This document shows, piece by piece, positions 59,900 through 64,000 of a stretch of 64,000 nucleotides of DNA. The first letter of the stretch is position 1. The number at the start of each line of letters is the position of its first letter. The notes beneath the pieces were generated by a model, which worked only from the letters and a program-made list of their open reading frames with translations, was not told the DNA's origin and ran no database searches. This stretch comes from Runella sp. CRIBMP (lineage in GTDB: Bacteria; Bacteroidota; Bacteroidia; Cytophagales; Spirosomataceae): positions 806,001-870,000 of the forward strand of contig NZ_JAAAKZ010000001.1 of the NCBI RefSeq assembly GCF_009905605.1. The letters run 5' to 3'. The position numbers and the translations under genes were made by a program.

Positions 59900-62800
59900 A
59901 TGATTATTAGCTCTACTTTTCTACAACGTACGTTGAGGTGTTTGCTTAGTTTAACAGTGGTTGCAGGGTTATGCTTCTCTACGGCGATGGCGCAAAGCCG
60001 AACCGTAACTGGCAAAATCACATCCAGTGAAGACGGTACTGGTATGCCTGGGGTAAATATTATTGTAAAGGGAACCCAAAAAGGAACCAGTACCAACGGT
60101 GCAGGTGCGTACTCGATTGAGGTGTCGGGCAACAATCCAGTCCTGATTTTTTCCTTTGTGGGTTTTACCGCTCAGGAGGTAGCCATTGGAGCCAGAAGCA
60201 TCGTGGACGTTTCGTTGATGCCAAGTGCTGAAAACCTCAGAGAGGTGGTCGTAACGGCCTTGGGTATCAAGCGGGAAGAAAAATCGCTGGGATATTCGGT
60301 AGGTAAAATTGATAGCAAAGAACTGAACCGGGTAGCGCAAGAAAACGTCTTGAATGCAATGGCCGGCAAGGTGGCTGGGGTTACGGTAAGTTCTACAGGC
60401 GGCACTGGTTCGTCGGTTAGTATGATTATTCGGGGCGCTACTTCATTGGGTAGCGACAATCAGCCCCTGTTTGTCGTCGACGGGGTGCCGCTGGCCAATA
60501 CCCTCAACAATATAAGTCAGGTAGGAAATGACAACCGCGCCGATTTTGGCAACTCCATTTCCAGTCTAAATCCCGACGATATTGAAAGCGTTTCGATTTT
60601 GAAAGGACCCAGTGCGGCGGCCCTTTACGGTTCGCGTGCGGGACATGGTGTGGTTTTGATTACGACAAAAAACGGGGCCAAAGCCAAGAAAATGACCGTT
60701 TCTATTACGTCTAATACCGTTTTTGATAAACCGTTTAAGTTCTTGAAATGGCAAACTCAGTTTGGCCCAGGTCAATTCTCGGCCATTCCGCCCTCAATAA
60801 GCGGGACTCCCCTGAGCAATCCGTTTGGGGCGCTTATTCAGGAAAATGTGGGGGCTACCTACGGGGCGGCATTGGATAAAGGTTACGAAGAAGTGCAGTG
60901 GAACAGCCCGCTCGACGCGAGCGGAAAACCAATCAAAATGCCGTTGGTTTCGCATCCCAACAACGTCCGAAATTTTGTACAGACGGGTATTACTACTACC
61001 AACGGCGTGTCGGTGGCCAATAGCAACGATAATTATAGCTATCGTTTATCGTATTCTAACATGCAGAACCGGGGCATCATCCCCAATTCTGATTTGTTCA
61101 GAAACACCATCAACTTGAACACGTCGGTGAAGGTGAATGAAAAACTCAGAATCAGTACGAATCTTGACCTGAGCCGTTCTAATTCTAACAACCGACCCGC
61201 TGGTAACCGCGGAACCAACCCCTTGCAATGGGCGTACGCCGTTTCGCCCCACACCGACATCAAAGACCTAGAAAACTATTGGTTGCCGGGTCAGGAAGGA
61301 CTTCAACAACGCTCACAGTTCAAAGGAATTTACAATAACCCCTACTTCTTGGCAAACGAGGTTAACAACAGCTTTACCCGTGATCGGGTATTTGGAAACA
61401 TCCGGGCTGACTGGCAAATCTCGCCGTCGTTCAGCCTGATGGGGCGTTATGCCGTTGATACGTATAATGAAAACCGTGAGTTGAAAATAGCCAACAGCTA
61501 CACCAACGACCCGCGTGGTGCTTATGGCCTCATCAATATTGCCAATTTGGAAACCAACGCCGACTTTTTGGCGACCTACAAAAAAGACATCAAAGACTTC
61601 AGCCTGTCGCTTTCAGTGGGTGGGAACTCCCGTTATCAGCGGGGTTCAAACGTCACCAACGCCACCAAGGGAGGCACTGGCTTGATTGTACCGGGAGTGT
61701 TTAACATCCAAAATATTGCACCTGCCAACTTAGATTATAACAGCAGTCGTTTCCAACGTGCTATGTACAGCGTGTACGGATTGGCTAATTTTGGTTATAA
61801 AGACATGATTTTTCTGGACGTAACGGCCCGTAATGATTGGTCGAGTACGCTACCTGCCGCCAACCGCTCGTATTTCTATCCTTCGGCTTCGTTGAGCTTA
61901 TTGGTGAACGAAATGTTGCCTTTGACGAGTCAAATCAGCATGTTGAAATTGAGAACAGGTTTTGCCCAGGTAGGAAATGACGCCAATCCGTACCAGTTGC
62001 TCGGTTCATTAGGCAACGCGGGTACGTGGGACGGCATTCCGCGTTTGTCAACGCCCGGAACGCTCCTGATTGCCGATTTAAAACCTGAAATCGTGACCTC
62101 CTACGAAAGTGGGATTGACTTAAACTTGTTTAAAAATCGTCTGAGATTCTCGGGTACGTATTACATGGTTGAAAACCGTAACCAAATCCTGAGCACCAAG
62201 TTGCCGCCTTCGTCGGGTTATTCATCCAAAAACATCAACGCTGGTTTGCTGGTCAGCAAAGGCTTTGAGTTGAGCCTCGGCGGAACCATCGTAGACAAAA
62301 ATAACTGGAGATGGGATTTGACCACCAACTGGACGCGCAACCGCACCACCATCAAATCGCTTTCGGATGATTTGCCCTACTATACCTTGTGGCAAGATGC
62401 CAAAGGAGGCGCGTGGACGTACGTGGGCGAACAAATCGGGGATATTTATGACGCCAAAATCGTAACGGTCGAAAACAAAGAATCACCGTATTTTGGGTAT
62501 CCAATTCTGGACCAAACGGGTAAGTGGCAGTCGATTGACGCCATTAATACCAAAAACAAAATCGGTAACTTCAACCCTAAATTTATCATGGGGTTGCAAA
62601 CGTCGATTTCGTATAAAGGCTTTAGCTTGAGTATGTCGTTTGACTGGAGAAATGGCGGAGATTTTGTTTCTCAAACCTACCGCTATGGCGAAGAAAACGG
62701 ACAGTCGCAGTTGTTTTTGGACAAACTCATCAATCCTAACGGTTTGACGGGTCAAGCATTGCGTGATTATTTGGTGGCAAATCAGGATGAACTCATTCGG

Positions 62801-63313
62801 ATTAACGGAAATTATTTTCCGCTGGTGGGTGGTCCAACGCCTGATTATGGCGGCTATCCGTTCAAATACGGCCCCTACACCTTGCCGCACGGTGGGGTGT
62901 TCATTCCAGGTGTTATTGCTACGGGTTACGATGCCAATGGAAACCCAACTGGCTTCAAAGAAAACCTCGGCGGAGCGGGCACCACTATCCTGCCGTTTGC
63001 GGGTAGTACGGCTTGGTCGTTTACCCGGGCATTTTTATACGATGCTTCTTTCTTGAAACTGAGAGAAATTACGTTGGGCTACGACCTACCCCAAAACTGG
63101 CTGCGGAAAGTGGGCGTTCAGAGTGCCAACTTCTCAGTTTATAGCCGTAATATTATCCTGTGGACGGCCGCTAAAATCAACATTGATCCCGAAAACGCAT
63201 TCCAGCCAGAAGCGGGGATTCAGGGTGGTAGCCAATTCAAACAAGGGATTGAGCGCTACAACGTCAATCCTTGGGTGATTCCGGTCGGCTTCAAATTAGG
63301 CTTAACTTTTTAA
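59900..63313 (+). CDS. SusC/RagA family TonB-linked outer-membrane protein 3
   Basis: 1137 residues, ATG at 59900. Signal peptide (CLLSLTVVAGLCFSTAMAQ), regulatory-like domain (SRTVTGKITSSEDGTGMPGVNIIVKG), plug (LREVVVTALGIKREEKSLGYSVGKI), SusC motif LYGSRAGHGVVLITTKNG and a barrel ending GFKLGLTF. Close relative of SusC 2. Followed 22 bases later by SusD 3. Confidence 0.94.
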   Translation: MIISSTFLQRTLRCLLSLTVVAGLCFSTAMAQSRTVTGKITSSEDGTGMPGVNIIVKGTQKGTSTNGAGAYSIEVSGNNPVLIFSFVGFTAQEVAIGARSIVDVSLMPSAENLREVVVTALGIKREEKSLGYSVGKIDSKELNRVAQENVLNAMAGKVAGVTVSSTGGTGSSVSMIIRGATSLGSDNQPLFVVDGVPLANTLNNISQVGNDNRADFGNSISSLNPDDIESVSILKGPSAAALYGSRAGHGVVLITTKNGAKAKKMTVSITSNTVFDKPFKFLKWQTQFGPGQFSAIPPSISGTPLSNPFGALIQENVGATYGAALDKGYEEVQWNSPLDASGKPIKMPLVSHPNNVRNFVQTGITTTNGVSVANSNDNYSYRLSYSNMQNRGIIPNSDLFRNTINLNTSVKVNEKLRISTNLDLSRSNSNNRPAGNRGTNPLQWAYAVSPHTDIKDLENYWLPGQEGLQQRSQFKGIYNNPYFLANEVNNSFTRDRVFGNIRADWQISPSFSLMGRYAVDTYNENRELKIANSYTNDPRGAYGLINIANLETNADFLATYKKDIKDFSLSLSVGGNSRYQRGSNVTNATKGGTGLIVPGVFNIQNIAPANLDYNSSRFQRAMYSVYGLANFGYKDMIFLDVTARNDWSSTLPAANRSYFYPSASLSLLVNEMLPLTSQISMLKLRTGFAQVGNDANPYQLLGSLGNAGTWDGIPRLSTPGTLLIADLKPEIVTSYESGIDLNLFKNRLRFSGTYYMVENRNQILSTKLPPSSGYSSKNINAGLLVSKGFELSLGGTIVDKNNWRWDLTTNWTRNRTTIKSLSDDLPYYTLWQDAKGGAWTYVGEQIGDIYDAKIVTVENKESPYFGYPILDQTGKWQSIDAINTKNKIGNFNPKFIMGLQTSISYKGFSLSMSFDWRNGGDFVSQTYRYGEENGQSQLFLDKLINPNGLTGQALRDYLVANQDELIRINGNYFPLVGGPTPDYGGYPFKYGPYTLPHGGVFIPGVIATGYDANGNPTGFKENLGGAGTTILPFAGSTAWSFTRAFLYDASFLKLREITLGYDLPQNWLRKVGVQSANFSVYSRNIILWTAAKINIDPENAFQPEAGIQGGSQFKQGIERYNVNPWVIPVGFKLGLTF

Positions 63314-63335
63314 GAAAACATAAACGGATAAAGTG

Positions 63336-64000
63336 ATGAAATTCAACACACTCAAATTTACCTGCTTCGCGGTTTTGTTTTCCTGTACGGTGTTTTCCTG
63401 CAAAGACTTAACCGAACTAAACATCAACCCCAACGGGGTAGACCCCGACAACGCCAACCCAAATTTGGTGCTGTCTACGGTGTTGACCGAAACGGGAAAG
63501 GCATTCGTCAACTTAGGGTATCAAGACATCGCTGGGGTAATGCAACACACCCAAAAAGACGGCTGGAGCGGTGGCCACAATGACTATGATTGGGGCGGAA
63601 GTCAGAGTTGGGCAGGGTATTACGACATCCTGCGCAACAACCAATACGTGTACGACCGTGGCGTAGCCATCAAGTCGGAGTTGCATCAAGGCATTGCTTT
63701 GGTGGTGAAGTCTATGATGTTTGGGTTAATTACCGATCTTTGGGGCGATGCTCCCTACTCGGCAGCGTTGAAAGGCGCCGTGGGTGGTGCTGAAAATACG
63801 TTCCCTGCCTATGATTCACAAGAAGCCATTTATACGGGTATTTTAGCTGATTTGGACAAAGCCAATACGTTGCTTTCCAAAAATGCCACGGAATACACCG
63901 CTACCGTCGGAACCGCCGATGTGTATTATCAGGGCGCGCCTGCCAAATGGCGAAAACTGGCCAATTCGCTCGCGCTGCGTTATTATATGCGTATCTCTGC
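63336..64000 (+). CDS. SusD/RagB family lipoprotein 3, C-terminus cut by window edge
   Basis: Open from the ATG at 63336 to the window end (221 residues). Lipoprotein signal with VFSC lipobox after MKFNTLKFTCFAVLFS, then KDLTELNINPNGVDPDNANPNLVLSTV. Further motifs: SMMFGLITDLWGDAPYSAAL and WRKLANSLALRYYMRIS. Highly similar to SusD 2 over the part seen. Forms the third SusCD operon with the gene just upstream. Confidence 0.93.
   Translation, partial: MKFNTLKFTCFAVLFSCTVFSCKDLTELNINPNGVDPDNANPNLVLSTVLTETGKAFVNLGYQDIAGVMQHTQKDGWSGGHNDYDWGGSQSWAGYYDILRNNQYVYDRGVAIKSELHQGIALVVKSMMFGLITDLWGDAPYSAALKGAVGGAENTFPAYDSQEAIYTGILADLDKANTLLSKNATEYTATVGTADVYYQGAPAKWRKLANSLALRYYMRIS

Noticed and set aside
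1-64000. tRNA, rRNA or riboswitch genes
   Set aside because: I saw no cloverleaf-like segment, rRNA signature or known riboswitch core on reading both strands by eye; a covariance-model scan would be needed to exclude small RNAs.

Overview
The window looks like a chromosomal segment from a Bacteroidota genome, most likely order Cytophagales, family Spirosomaceae (a Runella-like organism). Three things point there: three tandem SusC/SusD pairs with N-terminal carboxypeptidase-regulatory-like domains, C-terminal 'coathanger stack' surface domains, and DUF1501/planctomycete-type cytochrome gene pairs. Genus assignment is inference. Start codons are rarely preceded by clear Shine-Dalgarno motifs, as expected for the phylum.

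Layout. 1-6.6 kb: a truncated DUF1501 gene and its PSD1/cytochrome partner, a Uma2-type nuclease gene, a DUF433 antitoxin with only a stump of its toxin, and an MsbA-like ABC exporter. 6.6-17.2 kb: ordinary core-like genes (DUF5686 outer-membrane protein, M10-like metalloprotease, pirin, a frameshifted intradiol dioxygenase, a LytS/LytTR-type two-component pair, an XRE-cupin regulator, a GlsB-like membrane protein, an M28 peptidase and a sorbosone-dehydrogenase-like protein). 17.2-30.1 kb: an accessory region. It holds an AAC(6')-like acetyltransferase, four strikingly AT-rich minus-strand genes bounded by integron attC-like inverted core sites, an IS91-family element with its own tyrosine recombinase, and several dispersed repeats. 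A GC-normal sialidase-like/Gfo-Idh-MocA pair lies in the middle. 30.1-40.5 kb: large secreted minus-strand genes, several sharing a Bacteroidota C-terminal domain, with one probable frameshifted gene. 40.6-48.1 kb: an orphan LytTR regulator, a membrane-spanning AraC-TolB-TPR regulator and two paralogous propeller/helical-toroid secreted proteins. 48.4-64 kb: an ECF sigma factor followed by three SusC/SusD nutrient-uptake pairs, the last cut by the window end.

How parts work together. The sigma factor gene lies directly upstream of the SusCD genes but is separated from them by a strong 20-bp-stem terminator, and no FecR anti-sigma gene is present. The three SusCD pairs are separate transcription units or sub-operons, each ending in a hairpin terminator where visible. 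They carry no adjacent glycoside hydrolase inside the window. The secreted giant proteins at 32.9-40.0 kb share near-identical 3' ends, suggesting recombination between them.

The most interesting structure is the cassette-like array. The 86-bp block at 19.94 kb and at 29.63 kb is nearly the same sequence, and homology between the copies stops exactly at a GTT core. There a different AT-rich gene begins in each case, and the end of each gene carries the complementary AAC core. This is the signature of site-specific cassette insertion, but no integron integrase is visible in the window.
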